Assembly (NCBI RefSeq): GCF_902498185.1
Contig: NZ_CABVIX010000005.1
Span: forward strand, 186,001 to 250,000
Direction: 5' to 3'
From: Pseudomonas fluorescens
GTDB lineage: Bacteria > Pseudomonadota > Gammaproteobacteria > Pseudomonadales > Pseudomonadaceae
Length of the DNA: 64,000 bases
The notes under the pieces are model-generated. The model worked only from the letters and a program-made list of their open reading frames with translations. It made no database searches and was not told the DNA's origin. Made by a program: the position numbers and the translations under genes. Within the stretch, counting starts at the first letter, position 1, and each line of letters starts with the position of its first letter. Below, in pieces: positions 1 to 29,000 of this stretch.

Positions 1-132
1 GATACCCAGTATGACTGCCTGCAAGGCGCTCCAAAAATCCATTCTTCCCCCATGAAACGCTGCGCAGTGCAGGTCCGTTGTGTATTGATTGATGCGGCCG
101 AGATCCTACCAGAGAGCTCTGGCAATGGCTCG

Positions 133-166
133 CGCTGACCGCTACATCCTCAGCGGTGGTTCAGCG
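133..166 (+). other. Imperfect hairpin in pnuC 5' region
   Basis: ACCGCT (138-143) and AGCGGT (152-157) form a stem that can be lengthened by CGCTG/CAGCG with a 4-nt bulge. It lies about 80-110 nt before the pnuC start. It could be a folded leader or chance pairing. No known riboswitch core (TPP, NAD-type) was recognised in positions 1-243, and no other gene is seen there. Confidence 0.2.
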
Positions 167-243
167 ACCGGTGCGACACGGCTTGAAGCGCGCCGCTCGA
201 AGCTTGTAGCATCGCGGCCTTCTTCGCCTGCCAAGGAACGCCG

Positions 244-810
244 ATGTCCGGCCTCGAACTCTTCGCCGCCTTGCTCGGCGTGATCGCCGTGTGGCTCACG
301 GTCAAGCAGAACCCCTGGTGCTGGCCGATCGGCCTGGTGATGGTGCTGCTCTACAGCTGGATCTTCTTCGAGGTGAAGCTGTACTCGGACATGCTCCTGC
401 AACTGGTCTATGCGCTGTTGCAGCTGTACGGCTGGTGGCAGTGGACTCGCCCCGAGCAGGTCGAGGATGCCCGCCAGGTCAGCTACCTGGGCGCAGCGCC
501 GATGCTCGGCGGGTTGGCCATCGGACTGGTGACGAGCCTGGCGCTGGGCGCTGCCATGGCAACCTGGACCGACGCCGCGCAGCCCTGGCTGGATGCCGCC
601 CTCACCGGTTTCAGCCTGGTCGCCCAGGTGTGGATGGCGCAGAAGCGCGTGCAATGCTGGCCGTTGTGGGCGCTGCTGGATGTGATCTTCGTCGGGCTGT
701 TCCTTTATAAAGGGCTCTACCTGACCGCCGCGCTGTATGCACTGTTCACCCTGATCGCCTTGCGCGGCTGGCAGCAATGGCGGCGTGATCCCGCGTTGGT
801 GACGGCATGA
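244..810 (+). CDS. pnuC: PnuC-family nicotinamide riboside transporter
   Basis: Inner-membrane protein of 188 aa, the usual length for PnuC, which moves nicotinamide riboside (or a related pyridine/vitamin precursor) into the cell. The sequence has about seven hydrophobic segments and the aromatic-rich helix ends typical of the family (GWWQW near residue 65; CWPLWALLD near 140). An AAGGA ribosome site lies about 8 nt before the ATG. Its stop overlaps the next start (ATGA), so it is translationally coupled to a NadR-like kinase. That pairing supports a nicotinamide riboside substrate over thiamine (PnuT) or riboflavin (PnuX). The function is inferred from family and context. Confidence 0.85.
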   Translation: MSGLELFAALLGVIAVWLTVKQNPWCWPIGLVMVLLYSWIFFEVKLYSDMLLQLVYALLQLYGWWQWTRPEQVEDARQVSYLGAAPMLGGLAIGLVTSLALGAAMATWTDAAQPWLDAALTGFSLVAQVWMAQKRVQCWPLWALLDVIFVGLFLYKGLYLTAALYALFTLIALRGWQQWRRDPALVTA

Positions 811-1328
811 AGGTTCTTGTGCTGTGCGGGCCGGAGTCGAGCGGCAAGAGCTGGCTGAGCGGCGAGATCCAGGCGCATTTCGGCGGCGAGGTGGTGGGGG
901 AATATGTGCGTCACTTCATCGACCAGCATCAGCGGGACACCTGCTACGCCGATATCTCCCCCATTGCACGAGGCCAGCTGGAATGGGAGGACCGCGCCCG
1001 CGAGCAGGCGCCGCGATTGCTGATCCTGGACACCCACTTGCTGAGCAATATGCTCTGGAGCCGAGTGTTGTTCGAGGACTGTCCAGCGTGGATCGAGCCG
1101 GCGCTGCTGGCGCGGCGCTACGACCTGCATCTGCTGCTCAGCCCGTCAGGCGTCGACTGGGTAGGTGACGGCCAACGCTGCCAGCCGCGACTGCACGAGC
1201 GCCGCGGGTTTTTCGACGACAGCCAGCAGTGGCTGCACCAGCATGGCCAGCCTGTTCAGGTCATCGAGGGGGACTGGGCGCAGCGGCGTGCACAGGCCTT
1301 CACCGCGGTGCGAGAACTGCTCGACTGA
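807..1328 (+). CDS. NadR-like ATPase / nicotinamide riboside kinase
   Basis: This 173-aa protein starts with a P-loop (GPESSGKS, residues 8-15), followed by the VVGEYVRHF and LILDTH elements seen in the kinase domain of NadR (AAA_28 family). It lacks the N-terminal helix-turn-helix and the NMN adenylyltransferase domain of full NadR, so it is the stand-alone kinase form. It would phosphorylate nicotinamide riboside to NMN as PnuC brings it in, trapping it in the cytoplasm. The 4-bp overlap with pnuC supports a two-gene salvage operon. The kinase assignment is by family; activity cannot be seen from sequence. Confidence 0.8.
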   Translation: MKVLVLCGPESSGKSWLSGEIQAHFGGEVVGEYVRHFIDQHQRDTCYADISPIARGQLEWEDRAREQAPRLLILDTHLLSNMLWSRVLFEDCPAWIEPALLARRYDLHLLLSPSGVDWVGDGQRCQPRLHERRGFFDDSQQWLHQHGQPVQVIEGDWAQRRAQAFTAVRELLD

Positions 1329-1421
1329 GGCCATGCGGCCATTGGCGCCGCGCCTTGGAACCGTGCCTGTTATCATCCCTCATACTTATGTGATGGTTTG
1401 ATGGCGGGAAGGTTAATTCTT

Positions 1422-3632
1422 GTGAAAGGTTTTTCTGGCTGGATTCGACACCCCCATGCACGGCTGGCCAGCCTTGCCGGGCTGGTCCTGGTGCTGCCCG
1501 CCTGCGTGCGCCTGGCATTGGGCTGGTCGGATCCGCACGGTTATCTTTCGGACCTCGCCATTGGCAGCCTGCTGGTGCTGCTGTTGCATCGCCGCGCTGG
1601 CTGGCTGGCCTTCGTGGTACTGCTTTTCTGGGCGGGCCTGACGGTCGCCACCGCCGAGCTGGTCAGCGCGGTGGGCAGGTTGCCCGCCGTGTCCGACCTG
1701 CATTATCTGCTCGACCCAAGCTTCGTCGAAAACTCCACGGGTGGCGGCCTGGCGCATGCCTGGCTGGGCGGCCTCCTTGCAGTCGGTCTGGGGCTCTGGG
1801 CCATGATCCGCTGGGTCAACCGGGCCCGGCCTGACCGTCCCCTGCCCCGGGCGGCCTGGGCCGCACCGCTGCTGTTGCTGGTAGCCCATTGGGGTGCCGA
1901 GCACCTGGCACCCAGCGATGCAGACCAATGGCGCCAGTTCAACCTGCCGCACCAGTTGATGGCGGCGGGCGTCGGCGAGGTACAACGCCAGGCCGAGGAC
2001 TGGTGGCTGGGGGATGCACCACAGGAACCTCCGGCCATGGCCGGGCTGACACGCTCGGACCTGGGTGGCAATAACCTTCTGAGCGCCCCGGGGCGCGCGC
2101 GCAACCTGTTGATCATTACCCTCGAAGGCATCCCGGGCGCTTACGTGCGACCCAATCGCGAGGCGCTGCACAGCCACTTCGATGAAGACGTCATGCCCAG
2201 GCTCAGCCGCTGGGCCGAGCGCGGCATGAACACCCCGGACTACGTCCTGCACTCCCACCAGACCATCCGCGGCCTTTACGCAATGCTCTGCGGCGATTAT
2301 GACAAGTTCGACAACGGTACCCCCAAGGGCGTCGAACTGTTGACCCAGCAAGCGCGCAACCAGGACTGCCTGCCGGCCCAACTGCGCCAGCACGGGTTCG
2401 CTACCCACTTCCTGCAGGGAGCAGGCCTGCGCTTCATGGCCAAGGACAAGATCATGCCGCACATCGGCTTTGACTCGACCCATGGCGTGGAGTGGTTCAG
2501 CAACCCCAACTACCTCGATTTCGCCTGGGGCAAGGACGACAAAGCCTTCTTCGAGGGTGCACTGGACTACGTCGGGCAGATCAACAAGCAAGACCGGCCC
2601 TGGATGCTCACCCTGCTGACCGTCGGCACCCACCAGCCTTACTCCGCGCCCCAGCAATACCTGGACCGGTATGACACCAGCAAGCAGGCGGCGGTCGCCT
2701 ATCTGGATGATGCCGTCGGCGCGTTTCTCGACGAGCTCGAGAAGCGCGGCGTGATGAAGGACACCTTGGTGGTGGTGACCTCGGACGAGTCCCACGGCAT
2801 CGAAGGCGTGCGCCTTGCCTCGTCATGGGGTTTCAACCTGATGCTCGCGCCTGAGCAGGAGCAACTGCCCCGACTGAAGTCCGGAGTGTACGGTCATGTC
2901 GACCTCAGCGCCTCGTTGCTCGACTATTTCGCGCTGCCCATTCCCGAGGCCATGAGTGGCCGGTCGCTGCTGCGCGACTATGCCAGCGGGCGCGAGATGA
3001 TGTCGTTCACCAACGGCAAGCTGCGCTATCACGATGGCCAGGGCACCTTTACCGAGTGCGACTTCCAGGAGCGCTGCCGTCGCTATGCCAGCACAGGCTT
3101 CATTGCCGGGCAGGCCAGTTACCTCGGACGCGAAAGCACGGTCGGCGCCCGCCGCATGACCGCCCGTGCCGAAGCACTCGACCGGTCCTTGCTCGGCTCA
3201 CCGCTGAACCAGCGCTACCAGTTTGGCAGCGCGGATGTGCTGCCCTTGCACCAGAACGTGCGGGACGACTGGACCGACAACCTGATCGGCGCCCAGTACC
3301 TGGAAATGCCCAAGGGCTCGTACACCCGCGTGCGCCTCAAAGTACGCACGCTCGATCCCGAGCACAACGCCTATATCCAGCTCAAGGCCAAGGAGTTCGA
3401 GCAGGATGTGCAGGTCGGCTTGCCACGCGAGATGGTGGTCACGGCCGACCGGCCGCTGGAGTTCGAATTCCGCTTCGACAACCCTGAGGTGCGCAAGGCG
3501 TTTTCCTTCCATCTGCTGGGATATGGGGCCGGATCGGTGGAAATCAGTGATTTCAGCGTGATCACGCGTCTGGCGGGGGATGAGGAACTGCAGGATGAGC
3601 TGCCAGAGGACAGCGTGGCCCATTCGAGCTGA
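1422..3632 (+). CDS. LTA synthase-like membrane sulfatase/phosphoglycerol transferase
   Basis: An N-terminal block of about five membrane helices (first ~150 residues) is followed by a large periplasmic alkaline-phosphatase/sulfatase-fold domain. That domain has NLLIITLEG (metal-binding E), a nucleophile-type Thr in SHQTIRG, a THQPY stretch and TSDESHG with metal-binding D/H residues. This is the LtaS/OpgB/MdoB layout; such enzymes in Gram-negatives transfer phosphoglycerol or phosphoethanolamine to glycans or lipids. The C-terminal ~150 residues form an extra beta-rich region of unknown role. The open frame starts at a TTG at 1398 with an ATG at 1401. The GTG at 1422 is preferred because GGAAGG sits 9 nt before it. 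The substrate is unknown. Confidence 0.75.
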   Translation: MKGFSGWIRHPHARLASLAGLVLVLPACVRLALGWSDPHGYLSDLAIGSLLVLLLHRRAGWLAFVVLLFWAGLTVATAELVSAVGRLPAVSDLHYLLDPSFVENSTGGGLAHAWLGGLLAVGLGLWAMIRWVNRARPDRPLPRAAWAAPLLLLVAHWGAEHLAPSDADQWRQFNLPHQLMAAGVGEVQRQAEDWWLGDAPQEPPAMAGLTRSDLGGNNLLSAPGRARNLLIITLEGIPGAYVRPNREALHSHFDEDVMPRLSRWAERGMNTPDYVLHSHQTIRGLYAMLCGDYDKFDNGTPKGVELLTQQARNQDCLPAQLRQHGFATHFLQGAGLRFMAKDKIMPHIGFDSTHGVEWFSNPNYLDFAWGKDDKAFFEGALDYVGQINKQDRPWMLTLLTVGTHQPYSAPQQYLDRYDTSKQAAVAYLDDAVGAFLDELEKRGVMKDTLVVVTSDESHGIEGVRLASSWGFNLMLAPEQEQLPRLKSGVYGHVDLSASLLDYFALPIPEAMSGRSLLRDYASGREMMSFTNGKLRYHDGQGTFTECDFQERCRRYASTGFIAGQASYLGRESTVGARRMTARAEALDRSLLGSPLNQRYQFGSADVLPLHQNVRDDWTDNLIGAQYLEMPKGSYTRVRLKVRTLDPEHNAYIQLKAKEFEQDVQVGLPREMVVTADRPLEFEFRFDNPEVRKAFSFHLLGYGAGSVEISDFSVITRLAGDEELQDELPEDSVAHSS

Positions 3633-3656
3633 CACTCATCCACCTAATCAGTGGCG

Positions 3657-4448
3657 CTACAAGGCGTGGCGCAACATCTCGATCACCTTGGCATGCAGCA
3701 CTGGATCACCACACGCGACCACCGCCCCGCCATCCTGGGCGGTGCCGCCATCCCAGGCGGTGATCACTCCCCCAGCGCCTTCGATGATCGGCATCAAGGC
3801 CTGTACGTCATACGGCTGCAGGCTGGCCTCGACGATCACGTCGACAAAGCCCGAGGCGAGCATGCAATACGCATAGCAGTCACCACCGTAGCGCATCAGC
3901 CGTGCCTGACCCGCGACGGCCTCAAAGGCACTCTTGCGGCCAGGGGTATCGAACATGTCAGGTGTGGTGCACATCAAGGTTGCGGCAGACAGCTCGGTGC
4001 AGGCGCGGGTCTTCAAAGGCGTGCCCCGGGCCCAGGCGCCCTCCGGCGTGCCAATGAAACGCTCACCGGTAAACGGCTGGTTCATCACACCAACCACCGG
4101 ACGTTCGCCATCGTTGAGGGCAATCAGCGTGCCCCACAGCGGCAGCCCAGTGATGAAAGCGCGGGTGCCGTCGATCGGGTCGAGCACCCAGGTCAATGGA
4201 CTGCTGCCAGTAGCCACGCCTTGCTCCTCACCGAGGATGCCATGCTCTGGATACCGCTCTTGGATGAGTGCGCGCATGGCTTCTTCGGCGGCCTTGTCGG
4301 CCACGGTCACGGGATCGTAGAGACGCCCGCCCTTGTCCTCGACCTCAAGGCTGGCACGAAAATACGGCTGGATCGCGGCCGCCGCGGTATCGGCGAGTTG
4401 CTCGGCGAACGCGCGGTATTCGGCAATCTGTTCGCGGGTCAGGGTCAT
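3657..4448 (-). CDS. hisN: Inositol monophosphatase-family phosphatase, histidinol-phosphatase type
   Basis: Protein of 263 aa with the Li-sensitive phosphatase signature: metal-binding GEEQG, then WVLDPIDGTRAF, and a C-terminal YDVQALMPIIEGAGG. The sequence resembles HisN-type histidinol-phosphate phosphatases more than SuhB, suggesting a role in histidine synthesis or general phosphoester hydrolysis. An in-frame GTG at 4478 could start it, but the ATG at 4448 has a GAGG about 10 nt before it and matches family length. It converges on the upstream sulfatase-like gene. Substrate assignment is by family resemblance only. Confidence 0.7.
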   Translation of the reverse strand: MTLTREQIAEYRAFAEQLADTAAAAIQPYFRASLEVEDKGGRLYDPVTVADKAAEEAMRALIQERYPEHGILGEEQGVATGSSPLTWVLDPIDGTRAFITGLPLWGTLIALNDGERPVVGVMNQPFTGERFIGTPEGAWARGTPLKTRACTELSAATLMCTTPDMFDTPGRKSAFEAVAGQARLMRYGGDCYAYCMLASGFVDVIVEASLQPYDVQALMPIIEGAGGVITAWDGGTAQDGGAVVACGDPVLHAKVIEMLRHAL

Positions 4449-4580
4449 GGAAGAGGCCTCGATCAGAGAAAAAGACACGCATCATACCCGACTCGGCAGC
4501 ACGCCGAACCGGGGCTTCCCGCATCACGGACCGATCACTTGCTATTGGCATGCCACCTTCCAGGTTCATTTATCAGTCAT

Positions 4581-4590
4581 GCAAACGTTG
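4581..4590 (+). promoter_or_regulatory. Candidate operator half-palindrome before the downstream LuxR gene
   Basis: GCAAACGTTG lies 67 nt before the ATG at 4648. Its first nine bases match the perfect palindrome found at nearly the same distance before the other LuxR gene of this locus (32850-32861). Shared sequence and shared position suggest a common operator. Confidence 0.35.
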
Positions 4591-5294
4591 TACTAGGATA
4601 ACCACCAGCTCCCAAAGCGATACGGGAGCGCCGTCAAACCGGACCTCATGGATGAATCGATGAACGCACACAGTCTCTTTCCGCAGATTGGCAAGGTGAT
4701 TGCCAGCACCGGCAGCCGGCATTTCCCTCGGATGCTGCATGACCTGATCCGCACACAGCTCACCGTGGATGCCACACACCTGCGCCAGATACGCGATGAA
4801 CAGCAAGTATCTCTCGGCCCCGCCCCCACCCTGCTCAGCGAAACGGTGTTCTGCGAACCTCACGCGCATCTCTGCGCCCTGGACGGTCCCGCCCGTCTGG
4901 ACCTGGCCCGCCGCAAGGATGGTTTCCGGTACGAGATCAGCGTGTACCGTGCCCATCCGCCGCAGGGGTTTTCCGCCCGTGAACGCAACCTGCTTGAGGA
5001 GATTTCTCCGCTGCTGCTGCCGATGCTCGAGAAGCACGTCCGCGCCCTTCAGCCCGCCGCTCGCGTGCTGCCTGCCGCCGCCTCGCCCGCTCCGGCACAG
5101 CAGAGCCTGCAGGCACGCTTCGCAGAGCGTCTGGACCATGCAGGTCTGACGCTGTCCGAACGCGAGCTGCAGGTGTGCATCGGCCTGCTGGCCGGGCACA
5201 CCGCGCCGGAGCTGGCCGAACGCTTGCAACTGAAAGCCAGCACCGTCGACAGCTACCTCAAGCGCGCGGCTGTCAAGCTGGGCATCAGCGGTCG

Positions 5295-23041
<17,747 letters not shown>

Positions 23042-23045
<4 letters not shown>

Positions 23046-26000
23046 AAGACGATCTCCATTCTGTCTGTGATGGCGGCGTAGCCAGCCAATGTCGGTTGTT
23101 CGAACAGCGCCCGCACATCGGCCTCCAGGCCTTCCTGGCGCAGGCGTGCGGTGAGGCTTACGGCCAGCAGCGAGTGGCCGCCCAGCTCGAAGAAATTGTC
23201 ATGCCGCCCTACCCGCTCGACCCCGAGCAGCTCGGTCCAGAGACGGGCCAGCAGGATCTCGGTGTCACCCTCGGGCGCTTCATAGGCACGCGCCAGCAAG
23301 GCCTCGGTGCCGGGCAGCGGCAAGGCCTGGCGATCCAGCTTGCCGTTGGGGCTCAGGGGCAATGCGTCAAGGTGCGCATAGAGCGCCGGCACCATGTAGT
23401 CCGGCAGCCTGGCCAGAAGCGTCTCGCGCAGCACCTCCACGCCCAGGACCGTGCCGGTGTAGTAGGCCACCAGGCGCTTGCCGCCCGGTGGCACATCACG
23501 CACCAGCACCAGCGCCTGGTCGATGTCCGGCAGCATGCGCAGGCAGGCCTCGACTTCACCCGGCTCGATGCGCAGCCCATTGAGCTTGACCTGATCGTCG
23601 GTACGGCCGAGGAAGTGCAACTGGCCGTCCGTGCCCATCCGCACCAGGTCGCCGCTGCGGTACAGGCGGTCTTGCGCGGCAAAAGGACTGTCGATGAAGC
23701 GCTCGGCCTGCAGATCCGGCAGACCCAGGTACCCGCGCGTGACCCCTGCACCGCCGATGTGCAGTTGCCCGGCGACACCCTGGGGCACCGGCTGGTCATG
23801 GGCGTCGAGTACATACAGGCGGGTATTGTCGATCGGGCGGCCGATCGGCAGCGCAGTGGCAGGTACCGGAGCACCGGGCTCCAGGGTCCAGACACTGCAA
23901 TCGACGGTCGTTTCGGTCGGGCCGTAAACGTTGTGCAGGCGCACCTGCGGCAGGCATGCACGTACCTGGGTGGCCAGCTCGGCAGTGAGTTCGCCGCCGC
24001 CACAGAGGATATCGCTCAAGCTGTGGCAGAGACGGCTGTGCGGATGCTCCAGGAACTGCCCGAGCAAGGCAGGCACGAACTGCACCACGCTGACCTGTTG
24101 TTCACGAATCACCTCGGCCACGTAGCCCGGATCGCGCTGACCATCGACGCGGGCCAATACCAGTGGCACGCCGGTGCACAATGGCCAGAACAGTTCCCAG
24201 ACCGAGGCGTCGAAGCTGATCGGCGTCTTGTGCAGGAGCGCGCCATCGGCGGCGTTCGGGCATAGCCGCGCGGACCAGTGCACCAGGTTGACCACATTGC
24301 GGTGCTCGACCATCACGCCCTTTGGCTTGCCGGTAGAGCCGGAGGTGTAGATCACGTAGGCCAGTTGCCCTGCTGTCAGCCCGGCCACACGCGGGTTGTC
24401 GCCCGCTTTCGCCGACAGACTGGCGTCATCGGGATCGACCACAGGCATCGCCACATCGCCCAGCAGGTCGCGGCCGACCCGTTGCGCCAGCACGGCGGCA
24501 GGCGCGCTGTCTTCGAGCATGTAGTGCAGGCGCTCGCGCGGGTAGCCGGGATCGAGCGGCACGTAGGCCGCGCCCGCCTTGAGAATCGCCAGCAGGCCAA
24601 CCACCATCGGCAGCCCGCGCTCGATGCAGATCGCCACCCGGTCAGCGGGCCGCACCCCCAGCGCGATCAGCTGATGAGCCAGGCGGTTGGCCTTGGCGTT
24701 GAGCTGGCGATAGCTCAAGTGACCGGCATCGCTGCGCAACGCCACAGCGTCCGGCCGACGCTCGGCCTGAGCCTCGAACAGGCCGTGCAAGGTCTGTCCA
24801 GTGTCGTGCGGCATGGCCGTGGCGTTGAAGTCCACCAGCAGGTGCTGGCACTCTGCATCAGTCAGGACAGGCAAATGGCGCAGCGGCAGGCCAGCCTGCG
24901 TTTCCAGCGCCTCGACCAGCCCGGCCAGGGCTTGCCGCACATACCCACAGACGCGCCGAGCGCCCGCCTGGGGCAAGGTCATGACCGTCAGGCGCAAGCC
25001 CTCGCCGAAGTCATCGACGTTCAGGCTCAGCGGGTAGTTGGTGTGTTTCTCGCTGGCATGCACCTGCAGGCCCTGCCAGGCTTCGCGCCGGGCATCCTGC
25101 AGGGCCTGGCCGGCGCTGTGCCTGAAGTTGAGTACCGCGCTGAACAGCGGCAATGGCGCAGGTACGGCGCTGCAGCGCTGCGCCAGGGCCAGGGAAGCAT
25201 GCTCGTGGCCCAGCAAGGCGGTGAGGCCTCGGTGGGTTTCACGCACCGCTTCGCTCAGCGTGGCAGTGCCCAGGTCGACCCGCAGTGGCAGGGTATTGAT
25301 GAACATGCCAAGGCCCCGGTCGGCACCCTCGCCGCCCTGCAGGCGTCCCATCAGCACGGTGCCGAACACCACTTGTTCCTGGCCCGTCGCGGCGCCCAGT
25401 ACTCGTGCCCAGGCCAGGTGCAACAGGCTGGCCAGCGTCACGCCCTGGAGCCGAGCCTGGGTGCGCAGGCGTTGCAGCAGCGTGTCGGGCAGCGTCTCTT
25501 GCGCTTCTTCGAGATCGCGGCCGTCGCCTTGCACGTCACGCAGGCCGAATGGCAAGGTCGGTGCGTCGATATCGGCCAGCTCCCCACGGAAAAATGCCTC
25601 GTGCTCGGCTTCGCTGATGCCCAGGCGTGCCTGGGCGACGAAGTTGCGGTAAGGCACGGCGGGCCGCGTGTCCCCGGGCAGGCCTTGCAGGTGGCCGAGT
25701 ATCTCCTCGCGAAGGACCTCAAGGGCGGTGTTGTCGAGCGCGATGTGATGGAACAGTAGTGTGGCATCCAGCCCCGGCGTGGGCGCGCGCTGCTGGTAGA
25801 CGATGCGGATCAGCGGGGCCTGGCTGAGGTCCATGCGCAGCGGGCGGTTGTCGCCCGTGATATCGCGCATGTCGAGCTCGGCATGGCGCCAGACCACTTG
25901 ATGAGGGCTGTCGAGCCCGTCCCAGACCACGGCGGTGCGCAGGATATCGTGACGGGCGATGCTTTTGCGCAGGGCATCGGCAAAGGTGTGCATGCGCTGC

Positions 26001-29000
26001 GGACTGTCGAAGGACATGCGCAGCTGTAGCAGATACGGGTCATCGCCCTGCCCGGCAGTCAGGTGGTGATAGAAGATGCCCTCCTGAAGCGGCGCAAGGG
26101 GATAGATCTCCTGCACGTTGCCCGCCCCCCCCGGCACCGTGTCGACAATGCGGTCGATGCCGGCCTGGTCGAGGCTGGCCAGGCTCAGGAGCGCCGGGGT
26201 GATGCGCGGGCAGCCGTCCGGCACAGGGTTGGCCGGGACCTCGACCTCACGGCCGGTACCGACGGAGGCCGCCAGCGCGGCCACGCTCGGCTGGCCGAGC
26301 AGCACCCGCACATCGGCGGGCAGCCCGGCCTGGCGCAGGCGTTCGACCAGCTTGACCGCCAGCAGCGAGTGGCCGCCCAGTTCGAAGAAGTTGTCGTGCC
26401 GTCCCACCCGTTCAAGACCCAGCACATCAGCCCAGAGCGCGGCGATGGTGCACTCGGTCTCGCCCTGTGGCGGCGCGTAGGCCTGCCGGCTGAGCGCCGC
26501 AGGATCAGGATCGGGCAGCGCGCGGCGGTCCAGCTTGCCGTGGCTGGTCAGCGGCATGGCGTCCAGGCGCACGAAGGCCAGCGGCACCATGTGGCCGGGC
26601 AAGCACTCGCCGAGGGCCAGGCGCAAGGCGTCCGGTTCAACCGGCGCGGTTTCGGTGAACCAGGCCAGCAAGCGTTCGTCGCGCACCAGCACCACGGCAT
26701 CGCGCACCTCCGGCTGTCGCGCCAGGGCCGCTTCGATCTCGCCGAGCTCGATGCGCATCCCCCGAACTTTCACCTGGTCGTCGTTACGGCCCAGGTAGTC
26801 GAGCGTGCCGTCGGGACTCCAGCGCACCAGGTCGCCGCTGCGGTACATCCGGGCCTGGGGATCGGTGCTGAAGGGATTCTGGAGAAAGCGTTCGGCAGTG
26901 AGCTGCGGACGGTTCAAGTAGCCACGGGCAACGCCAGCGCCACCGATGTACAGTTCGCCGATCACGCCTTCCGGCACCGGCTGCAGCTGCGGGTCCAGTA
27001 CATAGACGCAGGTGTTGGCGATGGGCCCGCCAATGTGCAGCCGCCCCCCTGGCCGCAGCGTGCCAGAGGTAGCCACGACGGTGGTTTCGGTCGGGCCGTA
27101 GTTGTTGACCACGGCGAAGCCTGGGTCGCGGTCGAACTGGCGCAGGCGGTCGCCGCCGACCAGCAGCGTGCGCAGGGTCGGGTGCCGCTGCGCCCGGGTG
27201 AGTGCCTGCTCGGCCAAGGGGGTCGGCAGGAAACTGACCTCGAGCGGTTGCGCCTGCCACCAGTCGAGCAACTCGTCCACGTGCTCGCCGCCCACGTTGG
27301 CGGGCGGCAGGTGCAGCACGGCGCCGGCACACAGTGCGGGCCATACCTCCCAGGCCATGGCATCGAAACCGAAGCCGGCGACGCTGGCGGTGTGGCTGCC
27401 GGCGGTCAGCTCGAAGGCCAGGCAGTGCCAGTGCACGAGGTTGGCCAGGGTGCGGTGCTCGACCATTACCCCCTTGGGCTGCCCGGTGGAGCCGGAGGTG
27501 TAGACGACATAGGCCAGGTTGGCATCGCAAACCCCCGGCACCTGCGGTTGGCTGTCGGGCCGGGAATGCCAGGCATCCTGGTCAAGGTCCAGACAGGGCA
27601 TAGCGCCGACGCGCTCGCGCGTAGCGGCTTCGACCAGCACCACGCGCGGCGCGCTGTCGTCCAGCAGATAGGCAATGCGGTCGGCCGGATAGGCCGGGTC
27701 CACTGGCACGTAGGCGGCGCCGGCCTTGAGCACCGCCAGCAGGCCGATCAGGCGCTGTGGCCCGCGGTCGAGGCACAGGGCGACACGGTCTTCGGGGTTC
27801 ACGCCCAGAGCTAGCAGGTGATGGGCAAGGCGGTTGGCGCGCTGGTCGAGCTGGCCATAGGTCAGCACTTGCGCGCCTTGCACCACCGCCGGTGCCTGGG
27901 GATGGCGAGCAGCCTGGGCCTCTACCAGGGCATGGACCGTACTGCCTTGCTCGTAGACCTGTGTGCTGGCATTGAAATCGACAAGCACGCGCTGGCGCTC
28001 TGCCGGAGCCAGCACCGGCAGGGTCAGGAGCGTCTGGCGGGGCGCGCGCTCCAGAGCCTGTACAAGCTGGGCCACGCTGTTGTGCATCCAGTCGATCACG
28101 CGCTGCGCGCCGATTTGCGGCACGGCCAGGACCTGAAGCATGAAGTGCTCACCCAGGTCATCGATGCTCAGGGTCAACGGGTAATTGCTGCGGACCTCGC
28201 CGCCAAGCAGGCGCACGCCCTGCCAGATACCTTCACCGTCACGCAGCGGCACTTCAGCGCTATGTCGGTAGTTGAGCAAGGCGCTGAACAAGGGCGAGGC
28301 GGCCGGCACCGCGCTGCAGCGCTGGGCCAGGGCCAGTGAGGCGTGCTCATGCCCCAGCAGGGCCGCGAGCTGTGAATGTACCGTTTTGAGCGCCTCGCGT
28401 ACGCCGCAGCCGGTGTCGACCCGCAGCGGCAAGGTGTTGATGAACACGCCCAGCGCCCGGTCGGCCCCGGCGCCGCCCTGCATCCGCCCCAGCAACACAG
28501 TGCCGAACACCACGTCACTGCGATTGGCCAGCACCCCCAGCACCCGCGCCCAGGCCAGGTGCATCAGGCTGGCCGCGCTGACCCCAAGCTGGCGGGCCTG
28601 GCCGCGCAGGCGCAGGCCAAGTTCGAGGTCCAGCGGGCGGCTTACTTCCTGAATATCGCGGCCTTCGCCGTACACATCGTGCAGTCCGCAGGGCAAGGTC
28701 GGTTCGTCGACATCGCCGAGCATATCGGTGAAGAAGGCTTCGTGACGGGGCTGGTCGTTGCCCAGCGTCACCTGGGCGACGTAGTTGCGGTACGGCACCG
28801 GTGGCGCCAGGTCTGCAGGGGCCTCGAACAGCACGGCCTGCATCTCGCGGCAGACCACCTCCATGGCGGTATTGTCCAGCACCAGGTGATGGAACAGCAG
28901 CAAGGCAGCGACTTCGCCGTTTGCCGGATCCTCGGCGTGCACCATTCTCAGTAACGGCGCGCGCGACAGATCGAGCCGGTGATGACGCGCATCGAATCGG

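Noticed and set aside
1-243. TPP or NAD riboswitch upstream of pnuC
   Set aside because: Conserved TPP core elements (CTGAGA, ACC-TGATC-type) are absent and no NAD-class core was recognised.
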